DNA of 64,000 bases from Actinomycetota bacterium (GCA_947455705.1 CANGPO010000003.1:1-64000), one strand, 5' to 3'; numbered from the stretch's first letter, positions 24,426 through 34,598 are shown. Notes: generated by a model from the letters alone, not told the origin. Translations and numbers: made by a program.

Positions 24426-25711
24426 GCGGCCAGAACGTAACGGTTGATCGTTCGATTTTCGGTGGAGCAACAGCTGTTGTGCCGCGAGGTGGCACTGAAA
24501 CTTTGTCCGGTGTTAGCCGGATGGATTTGGCATCACATCGTGCCGCATTCGGGCGACGTACGAGCTCTCGCGGGCAAGCCGGAGCTGCATTGATCGACGA
24601 GCTGGCAGCCGTTGCACTGACCGGACGCGGAGGCGGACACTTTCCGGCTGCGGTCAAGTGGCGATCGGTCGCTAGTGCTGGCACGGGCGGGATTGTCGTT
24701 GTTAACGGCGCTGAGGGAGAGCCGGGTTCAGCCAAGGATGCAGTCCTGCTGCAGACTCGACCTCATCTAGTCCTCGACGGAGTCATCGCGGCCATGGAGG
24801 TTACGGGTGCGCGCGAAGGGGTCGTGTGGCTTCATCAAGGTGCAGATTCGACCGTGCGGTCGGTACGTTCTGCGATCGCAGAACGGATTGCAGCGAGTGA
24901 GGATGAGCTACCGCTGCGAGTAGTTCTTGCACCTGATCGATACGTCTCCGGTGAAGCGACGTCGATCATTCGCACCATCGAGGGTGGGCCCACCCTCCCG
25001 CGATTCGTGAACAATCCAGCGCAGCCGTGGTCCGATGGTGGTCGGCCGATTCTGGTGAACAACACCGAGACCATGGCTCGGGCTGGACTTATCGCACTGC
25101 GTGGAGCGGCTCAGTATGTGCCCACGTCACTTGTGACCGTCATTTCTCGCGGCTATCGATCAGTGATCGAAGTTGGCGTCGATGAAACATTCGGGACGTT
25201 GATTGGCTCTCATTGGTCGGACTTTGCCGCCGGTGAGCCGCAGGCGGTACTGCTCGGGGGTTACGGGGGTTCATGGGTGTCATGGAGCGACGTTCGACGC
25301 CTTCGCGTCGACCCCGTCGCACTCAAGCCGGCTGGGCTCTCGATTGGCGCAGGCCTCGTCGGGCCGCTTCCCGCGACTGCATGTGGCATCGAGGAGTCCA
25401 CCCGCATCGTGAACTATCTTGCGGGTCAGTCTGCTCGCCAATGTGGGCCATGTGTCTTTGGGCTTGCTGCGGTGGCCCAACTATGTGACGACCTGACTGC
25501 AGGTGCGCTCACTTCGGCCGGACGAAAGCGGCTTACTCGTTTTATGGGCGAGATCTCCGGGCGCGGTGCGTGTCGCCATCCCGACGGCGCGATCCGCATG
25601 GTCACATCGGCACTGCATGTGTTTGGGGCTGACGTTTCTCGGCATCGGCGCGGCCGCACGTGCAATGCCAAGGTCTACGGTGTGATGCCTCTTCCGGGAG
25701 AACTGTCATGA
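24422..25711 (+). CDS. NuoF-like NADH dehydrogenase subunit
   Basis: The 429-residue protein has the FMN/NADH fold of the 51-kDa complex I subunit: GRGGGHFPAAVKW (~69-81), VVNGAEGEPGSAKD, PDRYVSGEATSIIRTIEGG and GRPILVNNTETMA. The iron-sulfur region reads SARQCGPCVFG and later GRGACRHPDG. Against the usual SCGxCTPCR...C pattern the first Cys is an Ala, though an extra Cys (QLC) lies in between. It should oxidise NADH and feed the neighbouring ferredoxin or cytochrome b. ATGA overlaps connect it on both sides. Confidence 0.8.
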   Translation: MSGQNVTVDRSIFGGATAVVPRGGTETLSGVSRMDLASHRAAFGRRTSSRGQAGAALIDELAAVALTGRGGGHFPAAVKWRSVASAGTGGIVVVNGAEGEPGSAKDAVLLQTRPHLVLDGVIAAMEVTGAREGVVWLHQGADSTVRSVRSAIAERIAASEDELPLRVVLAPDRYVSGEATSIIRTIEGGPTLPRFVNNPAQPWSDGGRPILVNNTETMARAGLIALRGAAQYVPTSLVTVISRGYRSVIEVGVDETFGTLIGSHWSDFAAGEPQAVLLGGYGGSWVSWSDVRRLRVDPVALKPAGLSIGAGLVGPLPATACGIEESTRIVNYLAGQSARQCGPCVFGLAAVAQLCDDLTAGALTSAGRKRLTRFMGEISGRGACRHPDGAIRMVTSALHVFGADVSRHRRGRTCNAKVYGVMPLPGELS

Positions 25712-25956
25712 CCCGTCACCATGCCCAGGATGCTCGCCAGCAGGTAACGGATCTGGTCGGCCCAACACTTCGGATTGATCCCAGCTTGTGCGACGGGGTT
25801 GGTATTTGTGCCCATCTTGCGCCCGACCTGATCGCGCTAGATTCATGGGGCTACCCGATCATTGACGATCATGCCCTAACCCGCAAAAGACTTATGCGTC
25901 AAGCCCAATCGGTCGTTTCGGCATGTCCGAAAAAGGCGCTCTTCATTCAGGGTTAA
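25708..25956 (+). CDS. Single-cluster ferredoxin, probably [3Fe-4S]
   Basis: The start is ATG 25708, overlapping the previous stop. The 82-residue protein has only three cysteines: CDGVGIC (C-x5-C) and SACPKKAL. This is the layout of small [3Fe-4S] ferredoxins known from actinobacterial P450 systems. It probably carries electrons between the NuoF-like protein and the membrane cytochrome b, as the last gene of the operon. Confidence 0.85.
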   Translation: MTRHHAQDARQQVTDLVGPTLRIDPSLCDGVGICAHLAPDLIALDSWGYPIIDDHALTRKRLMRQAQSVVSACPKKALFIQG

Positions 25957-26001
25957 GTCACAGCTTCGCGAGTGAGCCAGGGTAGCGAGTGTGGCGTTCG
26001 G

Positions 26002-26229
26002 CTAGTCCTCATACGGACAGTGGCGGCAACCGCTAAGGCAACACACCTCTCGATCGACCAGATAGCGCGCACTAAAGACCCACCAGCCAGTTGCGGGGTC
26101 GATGTATCCATCTTCGTTACGGTCCAACGCTGCGTCATGTGCGGTAAGAATTGCTGCCCGCATGGGATGGTCCACAGGCAACCGCGATTCGCGTGGCATG
26201 TTCAAGGGTCGATCGTCGAGCGAACTCAC
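26002..26229 (-). CDS. Small DUF5522-like cysteine-motif protein
   Basis: The 75-residue protein has the segment NEDGYIDPATGWWVFSARYL and ends CCLSGCRHCPYED, the C-C-x-x-x-C-R-H-C-P motif of DUF5522. That family is small and uncharacterised; the cysteines could bind a metal or a cluster. The start is GTG 26229. It lies 28 bases from the subtilase gene and on the same strand. Confidence 0.75.
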   Translation of the reverse strand: MSSLDDRPLNMPRESRLPVDHPMRAAILTAHDAALDRNEDGYIDPATGWWVFSARYLVDREVCCLSGCRHCPYED

Positions 26230-26257
26230 ATCTGCACCAGGTCCTCGCGCGAGCGTC

Positions 26258-29200
26258 TCAGGCGCCGAGGTAGTACGAGTATCCGGTTACGTGGAACGAG
26301 TTAACTGTCCACGTGTTTCCGGGCAGGCTGCCATTTCCAACCCAGAATTGCAGGGTGTTTTTAACGATGGCGAAGTCTGGCGCGCTGGCCTTAGCCGCGT
26401 AGCAACCTGTTGCGTCACCAACGCGGTAGGCCCAATCAGAGGTGAACGAAGGATCATCGGCCGGACCGCTGAAGTAGCCCAAGAAGGCATTGTTCGCTGC
26501 GGTGTTGTCCTGATGGGTGGTGCACGCCCTGACCACAACCGAGGTTGGGGTCACTATCGACGCGGGGAGGGCTCGAGTGAATGTGGCCAGGTTAAGTTCC
26601 AAATCGACCGGCGTTGCGGGGTCATCGCCGCCGTCGATTTGAACACCCCTATTCGAATCGACAACACTGACACCTAACGAGGCAGCCTTCATCGCTGCGG
26701 CCGCATCAAATGAGATCGAAAAGGGCTTCGGGATAGCCCGCAGCGCCGAAACCATGAGTTTACGTAGCTTGACCGATGGCTTGCCATCGAGTCCCTGAGC
26801 TGTGATGCGCAGGGTGTATGAGCCGACAGGCATGGTGGCGCCCTGATCGTTCGTGCCATTCCACGGGACCGTCAGGGTGAGCCGTCGACTATAGGTGCGG
26901 TGATAGGCAACTCGGCCCTTGTCGACGATGTCGAGTACGAACGTTGATGGAACAACTGCGCTTGCCTTGACCGGAATGCTGTCGAGGTAGCCATCTGGGT
27001 GCGGGTAAACAGTTTCGTTTGCCAGTGTGATTGTTGGGATTGCGGCCTGGCTGGAGGTGACCACAAGAGTGGATTTCTTCAGTAGCTGCGCGGTTGACGA
27101 CCGGATAGGACGCATAAACTCAACGCTGTACGAACCATTGGCTACCCGGGCGCCTTGAGCGTTCTTTCCAGACCACACCACACCCCATGAACTCGTGGCG
27201 GGCACAGTCCATGACATGACGACAGCACCGGCAGCGTTACGGATCCGCACGCTCCCGACTCGAGGCACGTTCGAGGTGGCACGGAACGTGACAGTGTCTT
27301 GGAAGCCGTCTTTAGCCGGACGAAGAGTCGTCGCCGAACTCGTAGCTGTTTGCACGAGCGCCGCAACTGAACCAGTGCCGCGTACCGATGCAGGACCAGC
27401 AGTGGAGCCGTTGAGTGCCGCGACGCGAACGTCGTAGATGCCGGATGCTAAGGGGGACGCGGGCCATGTGGTGTACGTGAAACTGCGGGCACTTGCGGGT
27501 AGCGAGGCTGCAATGGTCGTCCACGCCGAGCTCGCTGCGCGGCGATGGGCAAAGATTCGATAACTCGTTGGAGTTACTCCGGGTGCTGGAGCTGACCAGG
27601 TGACCGTGAGTTTTTCAACCCCGCCAACAACAGTTGGTTTGTCAACCGCGTTGGGCGTCAATGGTGAGGTGACCGTGGTGACACCACTGGTCATCGTGGC
27701 CCAGTTGTAAGCACTCGGGTTTCCTTGATTGAGTTGGCTTACCGCGGCTACCCGGAACCTGTAGGTGTTGCCATGGGTGAGACCCGTGATGGTTGAAACC
27801 ATGTCGCTGCTCTGCACCGTGGGAGTGCTCGCAGTCGCTGTCTGCCAGGTTTGACCCGAATCACCCGATAGCTCAATGACGTAACTCAGGATGGGTGATC
27901 CACCCCACTGTGGCCGCGTCCACTCGAGATGAATGGCGTCATTGGCCAGTGGTGTGGCGCCAATGTAATCGGGGGCGGACGGTGCCACCGGAATCGCTGC
28001 GCCCACATTGAGAATTCCGGCCCCGCATCGAGTGATCGTGCAACCGCTCCCGGTTGGGAATGGTGACGCAGTTTCGCGGAGTCTTTGGGCGACTTGGTTC
28101 GGGGTGAGCGGGGTGGTGACATGTGATTGCATCAACGCCACTGCCGCTGCGACGTGTGGCGTCGCCATACTTGTGCCGGCCATGTACGCGTAGTCATAGA
28201 CGCCGTGCGTCCCGTTTGCCAGAGTGGTCGGACTGTTCCACCACGTTGAAAGAATGTTGTCGGTTCCTGTGACGCCGAAGTCGTCACCACCGGGTGCGGC
28301 AATCGTGATGGCTCCTGGTGAGGTGCCGTAGTTGCTGTATTGAGCAAGCTCGCCTGCACGGCCAGTGGCCGATACTGCGATGACACCGCTGCAGTCGCCT
28401 GGTGAACTGCCGGAGTACTGATCGACGGCGGTGATATCCGTCCCATCATTACCAGCTGCAACGACAACAGTGGTACCGGCGGCGCGTGCATCGTCGATTG
28501 CTAACTGCAAGGCCGTACTACAGATACCGGGCCCGCCGAGGGACATGTTGATCACCTGGGCAGGGTGAGTGTTCGTTGGAACATTGGCGACTGCATGTCC
28601 GGATGCCCATTCGATCGCGTCGATAATGTCGCTTTCAGCGCCACCGCAACGTCCCAGAACGCGAATCGGCTCGAGCTTTACCCCTGGCGCAATTCCAGCG
28701 ATTCCTTCGGTGTTTTGTGCGGCCGCGATCGTGCCCGCCAGATGAGTACCGTGCCATGAGCTGTCTTCGACTCGGGCGCAGCCGTAATCGGTGGTGGTGC
28801 CGAAGTTGGCGACATCGTCTGCGGTGACCCAATCGCCCGCATCGAGCGGATTAGCATCGCGCGAACTCGGCATGCCAACAGTTGGCCTTGACGGGACGGG
28901 GTAAACCGGGTCGTTGTCGTGTGCCATGAATGGATCGGTGATGAAGTCGTAGCCGTATGGAACAGGAAATGTTCCATCTGACGTACCCGTCGGAATCAGG
29001 GCGTCCACAAGTTCTGGATGTGGGGCAACTCCGGTATCGAGAATGGCCACGACAACGTCACTTCGGCCACGCTCATGCTGCCAGGCCACTGGTGCTTTGA
29101 TGGAGTAACCACCGGAGGGATTTCCATAGGTGGTGTCCCAAAGATCCCACTGCTGACCAAAGTACGGATCCGCATCAGCAACTGGACTCGCGCCAAGTGC

Positions 29201-29635
29201 GACAAAGTGGTGATCAGGTTGGGCCCACGCAACATCGGATCTCGCGGTGAGATCCGCAGCGACTCGGCGTGCACTCGATGCACTAAGTGGTTTCGCGAAT
29301 CGAAGCACCGTCATACCCGAAGGCAAGCGACGAACAGTCGTGGCCGTTACACCGCCACTGGCTGCTGTTGCCGCCTTCGTGATCGCTGCCGTCGGAAGTT
29401 TGCCGTTGGTTGTCTTGACGATCAGTTGTCGAACAGACGTGGCAGTCGTATCCAATGGCGTCTTGACGTGCACAGATTCAGTCGCGTTTTGCTGGGTCAG
29501 ATGATCAGGGGGGATGATATGAACGTCTGCAGGAACCACCGGCGTTACCGAAGCGGCCAAGGATGTCGTGGCTGATGCGATGACCAATGATCCCGCCATC
29601 AGTACCGACAATGTGGTTCCAACGACCCGCTTCAC
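26258..29635 (-). CDS. Secreted subtilisin-like (S8) peptidase with FN3 and FlgD-like repeats
   Basis: The 1125-residue protein starts at GTG 29635, with GGGGG four bases upstream. It has a signal peptide (1-28), an inhibitor-like propeptide (~65-145) and a complete catalytic triad: Asp200 (VAILDTGVAPH), His295 (WHGTHLAGT) and Ser489 (AGTSMATPH). Two fibronectin type III modules (~565-760) and two FlgD-like Ig repeats (~775-965, with WSGKNAQG and WNGTNDQGATM) follow, then a ~150-residue unknown C-terminal domain. It is an extracellular protease with binding modules. Confidence 0.92.
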   Translation of the reverse strand: MKRVVGTTLSVLMAGSLVIASATTSLAASVTPVVPADVHIIPPDHLTQQNATESVHVKTPLDTTATSVRQLIVKTTNGKLPTAAITKAATAASGGVTATTVRRLPSGMTVLRFAKPLSASSARRVAADLTARSDVAWAQPDHHFVALGASPVADADPYFGQQWDLWDTTYGNPSGGYSIKAPVAWQHERGRSDVVVAILDTGVAPHPELVDALIPTGTSDGTFPVPYGYDFITDPFMAHDNDPVYPVPSRPTVGMPSSRDANPLDAGDWVTADDVANFGTTTDYGCARVEDSSWHGTHLAGTIAAAQNTEGIAGIAPGVKLEPIRVLGRCGGAESDIIDAIEWASGHAVANVPTNTHPAQVINMSLGGPGICSTALQLAIDDARAAGTTVVVAAGNDGTDITAVDQYSGSSPGDCSGVIAVSATGRAGELAQYSNYGTSPGAITIAAPGGDDFGVTGTDNILSTWWNSPTTLANGTHGVYDYAYMAGTSMATPHVAAAVALMQSHVTTPLTPNQVAQRLRETASPFPTGSGCTITRCGAGILNVGAAIPVAPSAPDYIGATPLANDAIHLEWTRPQWGGSPILSYVIELSGDSGQTWQTATASTPTVQSSDMVSTITGLTHGNTYRFRVAAVSQLNQGNPSAYNWATMTSGVTTVTSPLTPNAVDKPTVVGGVEKLTVTWSAPAPGVTPTSYRIFAHRRAASSAWTTIAASLPASARSFTYTTWPASPLASGIYDVRVAALNGSTAGPASVRGTGSVAALVQTATSSATTLRPAKDGFQDTVTFRATSNVPRVGSVRIRNAAGAVVMSWTVPATSSWGVVWSGKNAQGARVANGSYSVEFMRPIRSSTAQLLKKSTLVVTSSQAAIPTITLANETVYPHPDGYLDSIPVKASAVVPSTFVLDIVDKGRVAYHRTYSRRLTLTVPWNGTNDQGATMPVGSYTLRITAQGLDGKPSVKLRKLMVSALRAIPKPFSISFDAAAAMKAASLGVSVVDSNRGVQIDGGDDPATPVDLELNLATFTRALPASIVTPTSVVVRACTTHQDNTAANNAFLGYFSGPADDPSFTSDWAYRVGDATGCYAAKASAPDFAIVKNTLQFWVGNGSLPGNTWTVNSFHVTGYSYYLGA

Positions 29636-29870
29636 GAAACCCCCACGTATCTAGGCCACCCATGGCGACCGCACTCATTGACCTCATCGTACGTCGAACT
29701 TCGTTCCGCGGTTGCTTCCACGGTTGATTCCTCGGCCAGTGAGCTGGATAGGCCATGAGAGTCCACTGAACGTCTCTACCCGCATTGAGCCCTTGGTAAA
29801 CCGAACGTCCAGAGCGTGAACGGGTTAGTCTCGAGGTAAGACCGTTGACCAGTTGTATGGAGGGACCGAC

Positions 29871-30278
29871 ATGACGCCGTCACCAGTAGATTCGGGGCGC
29901 AATGATTTGGGCCGACTTCTGGTCCGAACATCGGAGTCCCTTGCCTCGGAACCGTGGGCGGACTTACGGGGTATCGAAGGCGCGACGCATAAGGTTCTGT
30001 GGCAATCGGGTGACGTTGTCATCGGGCTAGTGCGGGTCGAGGCAGGCAAGACCAAGCCTGAGCATATGCATCATGGTGCGCACCATCACATGTTGATCAC
30101 GAAAGGATCCTGCGTCATGTTGGGATCTCGCGTTGACGAAGGTTCGTATATCTACGTCCCGCCTGGGGTGCCGCATGCTGTCGACGAGGTTGGCCCAGAC
30201 GGGGTTGAGTTCTTCTATACCTATCGTCCCGTTGAGCTGGGGCTTGATGACGAAAAGGTTGTCGCACATCCTGTCTGA
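29871..30278 (+). CDS. Single-domain cupin protein
   Basis: The start is ATG 29871, with GGAGGG five bases upstream. The 135-residue protein has a cupin motif 1 with a metal-binding His cluster (EHMHHGAHHHMLITKG) and motif 2 YVPPGVPHAVDE. It resembles ChrR-like or small sugar/anti-sigma cupins. The ligand and reaction are unknown. A 21-base tandem repeat follows its stop. Confidence 0.8.
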   Translation: MTPSPVDSGRNDLGRLLVRTSESLASEPWADLRGIEGATHKVLWQSGDVVIGLVRVEAGKTKPEHMHHGAHHHMLITKGSCVMLGSRVDEGSYIYVPPGVPHAVDEVGPDGVEFFYTYRPVELGLDDEKVVAHPV

Positions 30279-30302
30279 CAGTGTGCATCAGTGCCCGTCG
30301 GC

Positions 30303-30361
30303 GCGACGTGCAACTCAATACTCGCGATGTGCAACTCAATACTCGCGATGTGCAACGCAAT
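30303..30361. repeat. Tandem repeat, 21-base unit, 2.8 copies
   Basis: A 21-base unit containing GTGCAACTCAATACTCGCG runs at 30303-30323 and 30324-30344, with a partial third copy at 30345-30361. The copies differ by one or two bases. It lies between convergent genes, 24 bases after the cupin stop and ending eight bases before the end of the triple-fusion gene. There are no unique spacers, so it is not a CRISPR. Confidence 0.85.
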
Positions 30362-30369
30362 CCTGAGGC

Positions 30370-33300
30370 TTACCAACCTTCGCGAAGAACCCGTTCGAGT
30401 TGCTCGACGTAGAAGTCTGCCTCAGTGATCGTCAGCGTCATGGGTGGCTTCATTTTCAGCACGTTCGCTCGTTCACCCGTTGGCTGAACGATGATGCCGA
30501 GTTCACGCAGCCGGTCGCAGATCGCTGCACATTCACCGGTGGCGGGCTCACGTGTCGCCCGATCGCGTACGAGTTCGACGCCGAGATACAGGCCCATCCC
30601 ATGGACGGCGCCGATGATCGGGTAATCCTGCATCAATGCGGTGCATCGTTCGATGAGTCGATCACCGACAACGGCAGCGTTCTGCTGCAGGCCCTCATCC
30701 TTAATGATGTCGAGAACTGTGCTACCAACGACGCAGGACACCGGGCTGCCACCGGCCGACGAGAAGAAGTTTCCTTGATCACCGAAAGCCTCGGCGATCG
30801 CGCGGGTTGTGATCACGGCACCAAGCGGCTGGCCGTTACCCATCGCCTTAGCAACCGTGATGATGTCGGGAGTTACTCCGTGCATTTGGAAAGCCCACCA
30901 GTAGTGGCCCAACCGTCCGTAACCAACCTGGACTTCATCGGCGATGCATAGGCCACCGGCCTTACGCACAGCGTCGTACGCCGCCGCCAAATATCCATCC
31001 GGTAGGAGTACACCGCCGGCGTTACCGAAGACCGGTTCGCAGATGAACGCGGCAGGCGCGGTCGCCTGTGCACACATGGTTTCAACGGTGTTTTCAAACT
31101 CCGCGATGTAGCTGGCAGCGGAGTCTTCACCGCGGAATTGACCTCGGTACGGGTTTGGTGCGGAGACGAGGTGAATCCAATCCGGCCGAGTCTCTAAGGC
31201 CTTCGGATTGTCATAGAGGGACGTGGTGACTGCGTCGGAAAGAAGGGTCCATCCGTGGTACGCCTCGCGCACTGCGATGAGATCCATTCTGTCCGTGGCG
31301 ATTTGCGCGATGTGCAACGCAAGGTCGACTGCTTCAGAGCCGCTATTGACCAGGAACACGGTGTCCAGGCCGGGAGGGGTGAGTGCGGTGAGACGTTCAG
31401 TGAACTCAACGATCGCGCTGTAATGGAAACGAGAATTCGTGTTGAGTTTTCGCATCTGTCGATCGACGGCGTCGGCTAGTCGTGGATGTCCATGCCCCAC
31501 GACGGCCACGTTGTTGACCATGTCGAGATACGACCGAGCGTTCGTGTCGATCAGGTGGCTTCGCCAGCCGCGTTCGATCTGCATGGGATCGGCGTAGTAG
31601 TGCTCCTGTAGACGTGCGAAAGATTTGTCTCTTCGTTCAAGCAGCTCGCGCGTGGGCATCGCCGACGCCCACGCCGATGCATTTACGTCTGCGCCGATCA
31701 GCGGGGATGGATCCAAACACAGGTAGAGCCAGCCACTGGCCTGCGTCGGGGTGCAAAAGTTGGGCGCCGATTCAACGCAGGGCTCTGCCAGAACCTGAAC
31801 CCACATCGATCCGGTCGACGCGGTGCCGATCAGCTCACCGATGGTGAAACTCGCGCCTACTCCAGCGGTGGTGCTGACGCCGTGTATCTCGATCAGCCCG
31901 GCGCGTGTGGTCAGGACCAGCCGGGTGTCGTCCCGGTAGTGAATAACCGCATCGAGAGGTGCCTGAACAGCGGACCCTGGGCTGGTGGCCAGGTGGACGC
32001 CGAGTGCAATTGTGGCGGGTTCGGTTGCGCTGGTTGGGACGGTGCGTGGAAGGTATGCCTCCCCGAACCGTGACACCGATGTACCGTCGTGAGGACGGGC
32101 TTCGGCCAGGCTGCTGTTCACCACGTCCTGATCGATGAATCGACCGTCATCGAGGTCGTCACTTAGGACGGATAAATCCACGACGGTGATCTCGCCCGGC
32201 GAGGCGAGCAACGGAATCGCCGTGGCGAGTGCTTCACGGGCCTGGGCTATGTGCCCGGATGCTGGAAGCTCCAACGCGGTGCGAATGGCGGCCTGCGCAA
32301 GTTCAAACGGGATGGACCTGCTCCGGTCGTAAATGCGACGCTCACCCTCAAGTGGTTCGACGGCGGCCGCGTTATCGGGATCAAGGGCAGCCTGATGATC
32401 TCCGGCAACAACCAAGACGGCGCCGCGCAGCACGACCAGTGGCCATAGGGCGGCAACCTCCGCCTCGGTCAGCGGCACAACCTGGTGATAAGCACGAATT
32501 GCCTCTAGGGCGGCGAAGGGGTGGTCAACCTGATGGCGCAGAATGCACGCAGCGGTCATGGCGATATCACCAACGAGCCAACTGCGGGTCATGTCCCCGA
32601 AATCGATAATGCCTTCAGGCCGAATGCGACCAGCGTCATCTGGCGAGCCCACCGTGTTGTCATCGGTCACGTCATTGTGGATAGCGCGGATGCGAAGGTC
32701 GTCAGAAACCTGAGAAAGCACGGCCTCAATCTGTTCGAGGCTCTCACCGATCAACCTACGTCGTTCTGGTTCGGCCACGGATTCTAGATACGTGCGGACA
32801 AATGCGACCCCGTGCATCAGATCCCACTGACCACCGGGGGTAAGCCCGCTATGTTCAAAGCCCTCGAGTGCTCGTGCTGCCTCGCCCGCGAGGCGACCCA
32901 GATCCCTGCAGATCGACGGCGCGAGGTAATGCTCGCCGGTTAGCGTGTCGCCATCGATGTACGTGATGAGGCGGACGAACAACTCCTCACCGTCGATATC
33001 TGCAGTCTGGAGATAGTTGCCGTCGAGTCCGGTCCGGGGGATCGGGGCGTGGAAGGACGTGTCTTGATTCGCCAGGTACAGCAGGGCGTCGTTCTGAGCC
33101 TCAAGAGCCCCGCGTCGCCACGACTTGTTGGCGATCTTGAGAACGACGTCATCGTCGTTGGTGACGATGCGAAAGTTTCGGTCCTGATGACTGCTCAGTT
33201 CGGAGATGGATCCCTGGATGCCGAAAAGTTCGAGCGCGAGGATGGCTGCATTCTCCACACCCACCTTGGGGCGAGGTGAAATTTCGAGCGACTGGGTCAT
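30370..33300 (-). CDS. Triple fusion: APH-type kinase, M23-like domain, class-III aminotransferase/phospho-lyase
   Basis: The 976-residue protein has three parts. Residues ~1-345 are a choline-kinase-like phosphotransferase ([10 protein letters not shown] catalytic loop, GIIDFGDM). Residues ~400-525 resemble an M23/lipoyl-like beta domain ([20 protein letters not shown], split). Residues ~550-976 are a class-III PLP enzyme with [17 protein letters not shown] and the Schiff-base Lys in VAKAMGNG. Relatives of the two end domains are vertebrate hydroxylysine kinase and the phospho-lyases for phosphohydroxylysine and phosphoethanolamine. The likely job is to phosphorylate an amino alcohol and then eliminate the phosphate. 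The substrate is not known. Confidence 0.88.
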   Translation of the reverse strand: MTQSLEISPRPKVGVENAAILALELFGIQGSISELSSHQDRNFRIVTNDDDVVLKIANKSWRRGALEAQNDALLYLANQDTSFHAPIPRTGLDGNYLQTADIDGEELFVRLITYIDGDTLTGEHYLAPSICRDLGRLAGEAARALEGFEHSGLTPGGQWDLMHGVAFVRTYLESVAEPERRRLIGESLEQIEAVLSQVSDDLRIRAIHNDVTDDNTVGSPDDAGRIRPEGIIDFGDMTRSWLVGDIAMTAACILRHQVDHPFAALEAIRAYHQVVPLTEAEVAALWPLVVLRGAVLVVAGDHQAALDPDNAAAVEPLEGERRIYDRSRSIPFELAQAAIRTALELPASGHIAQAREALATAIPLLASPGEITVVDLSVLSDDLDDGRFIDQDVVNSSLAEARPHDGTSVSRFGEAYLPRTVPTSATEPATIALGVHLATSPGSAVQAPLDAVIHYRDDTRLVLTTRAGLIEIHGVSTTAGVGASFTIGELIGTASTGSMWVQVLAEPCVESAPNFCTPTQASGWLYLCLDPSPLIGADVNASAWASAMPTRELLERRDKSFARLQEHYYADPMQIERGWRSHLIDTNARSYLDMVNNVAVVGHGHPRLADAVDRQMRKLNTNSRFHYSAIVEFTERLTALTPPGLDTVFLVNSGSEAVDLALHIAQIATDRMDLIAVREAYHGWTLLSDAVTTSLYDNPKALETRPDWIHLVSAPNPYRGQFRGEDSAASYIAEFENTVETMCAQATAPAAFICEPVFGNAGGVLLPDGYLAAAYDAVRKAGGLCIADEVQVGYGRLGHYWWAFQMHGVTPDIITVAKAMGNGQPLGAVITTRAIAEAFGDQGNFFSSAGGSPVSCVVGSTVLDIIKDEGLQQNAAVVGDRLIERCTALMQDYPIIGAVHGMGLYLGVELVRDRATREPATGECAAICDRLRELGIIVQPTGERANVLKMKPPMTLTITEADFYVEQLERVLREGW

Positions 33301-33365
33301 ATCTCCGCGTCCGAGTTTGGTGTGTCAGTGTGGGCGAATCACTAGCGCATCCCCTCGGTTGCATC

Positions 33366-34598
33366 CTAGGGGTTCGCGGGCGTAGCACCTGTCGCTTGGT
33401 GGCGTTTCATATACGACATCGTGATCCACGCAGACATCAATGCGATCACTTGCAGCAGTGCACCGATGCCGAACACATAGCCAACGCCAAAGTGTGCCAC
33501 GGCCCCGAGTCCAGCCGCGGCCAGCGCATAGAACGACGTCTTGATGCTCGCCGCCGTCGTGAAGACCACAGATCGGATCTCGGGTGCCGCTTCGCGTGAG
33601 CGAACGGAAAATGTCGCTGCCAGGAGGGGCCCATCTGCCAAACCGATGATGAACGCGAGGATCAAAGTGAGAGTGAATGACGGGGTAAAGCTCAGCACGA
33701 GTAAGGCCAGCGCCACGACGATCGTTGTCAGGACAACCGTCCGATCGAGATTCTTGATCGGACGGACGGTGATCCAGGTACTGGCCAAAAGGCCACCAAC
33801 GGCCAAGGCGCCAAAGACCCAACCAGAGTGTGCGAGTGAATCCTGCTGAATCATCACCAGCAGTGGCACGCCGACTAAGAAACCCGCCTGGCCAACGAAG
33901 CCGATCGTGTTGATCAGCGTTACTCCCGCAAGCGACGGAGTCGAGAACAGGCCCTTGAATCCGGTGGTGACATCGCGAACGAGGGAATGGCGAATCCCCG
34001 GCTCGGATCGCGTGGGAAATGGAACGAAGGGACGCATCAGGAGTGCGACCCCTAACAGTGCCAAGGTGAAGATCAGAGGTCCGGTCGGGCCGAGGATCAC
34101 CGCGCCCGCAGCTAGCGGCGGACCAGCCACTGCGCCGATGTTGTATGTGGCCGCGTCAATTCCATAGGCACGATGCAGTTGCTGGGGGCTAACCAAACTT
34201 GGCAACTGTGAACTTAAGCCACCGGTCAAGGCTGGTTGTGCGATACCGCCGGCGCTAGCGATGACAAGCAATGCCCATAGTGGCGCATGTGGCATCAACC
34301 AGGCGAGTAACGCCACACCTGCTGCGAGTACCACGATGGCCGCGCTGACAACGCGGCCCGGGTGGCGAACTCGATCAAGGGTCGCTCCGATGAATGGTCC
34401 GCCCACAGCCGCGAGCCCCGTAACGCCGGCGAGAATAACGGCGCCTTCCAATGCGCTGTGCCCGGTGGCTAGAGCTGATACCAAGACCGCGGGGGCGATC
34501 GCCTCGGTCACGGCGCGAGATGCCGTGGCCAAGATCGTATAGTTCAGAACACTCGAGTAGCCGGTGCGAGATGCACGGCTGTCGATCGTCGAGGTCAT
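33366..34598 (-). CDS. MFS transporter
   Basis: The 410-residue protein has about 12 hydrophobic segments. A motif-A-like loop GATLDRVRHPGRVVS follows helix 2, and a second arginine-rich loop lies at mid-protein. The pattern fits a drug/metabolite efflux type of the major facilitator superfamily. The substrate is unknown. The ATG at 34598 follows a TACCGT box by six bases, so the transcript is probably leaderless and independent of its neighbours. Confidence 0.85.
   Translation of the reverse strand: MTSTIDSRASRTGYSSVLNYTILATASRAVTEAIAPAVLVSALATGHSALEGAVILAGVTGLAAVGGPFIGATLDRVRHPGRVVSAAIVVLAAGVALLAWLMPHAPLWALLVIASAGGIAQPALTGGLSSQLPSLVSPQQLHRAYGIDAATYNIGAVAGPPLAAGAVILGPTGPLIFTLALLGVALLMRPFVPFPTRSEPGIRHSLVRDVTTGFKGLFSTPSLAGVTLINTIGFVGQAGFLVGVPLLVMIQQDSLAHSGWVFGALAVGGLLASTWITVRPIKNLDRTVVLTTIVVALALLVLSFTPSFTLTLILAFIIGLADGPLLAATFSVRSREAAPEIRSVVFTTAASIKTSFYALAAAGLGAVAHFGVGYVFGIGALLQVIALMSAWITMSYMKRHQATGATPANP

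Noticed and set aside
30303-30361. CRISPR array
   Set aside because: The units are contiguous with no spacers and only three copies; no cas genes are nearby.
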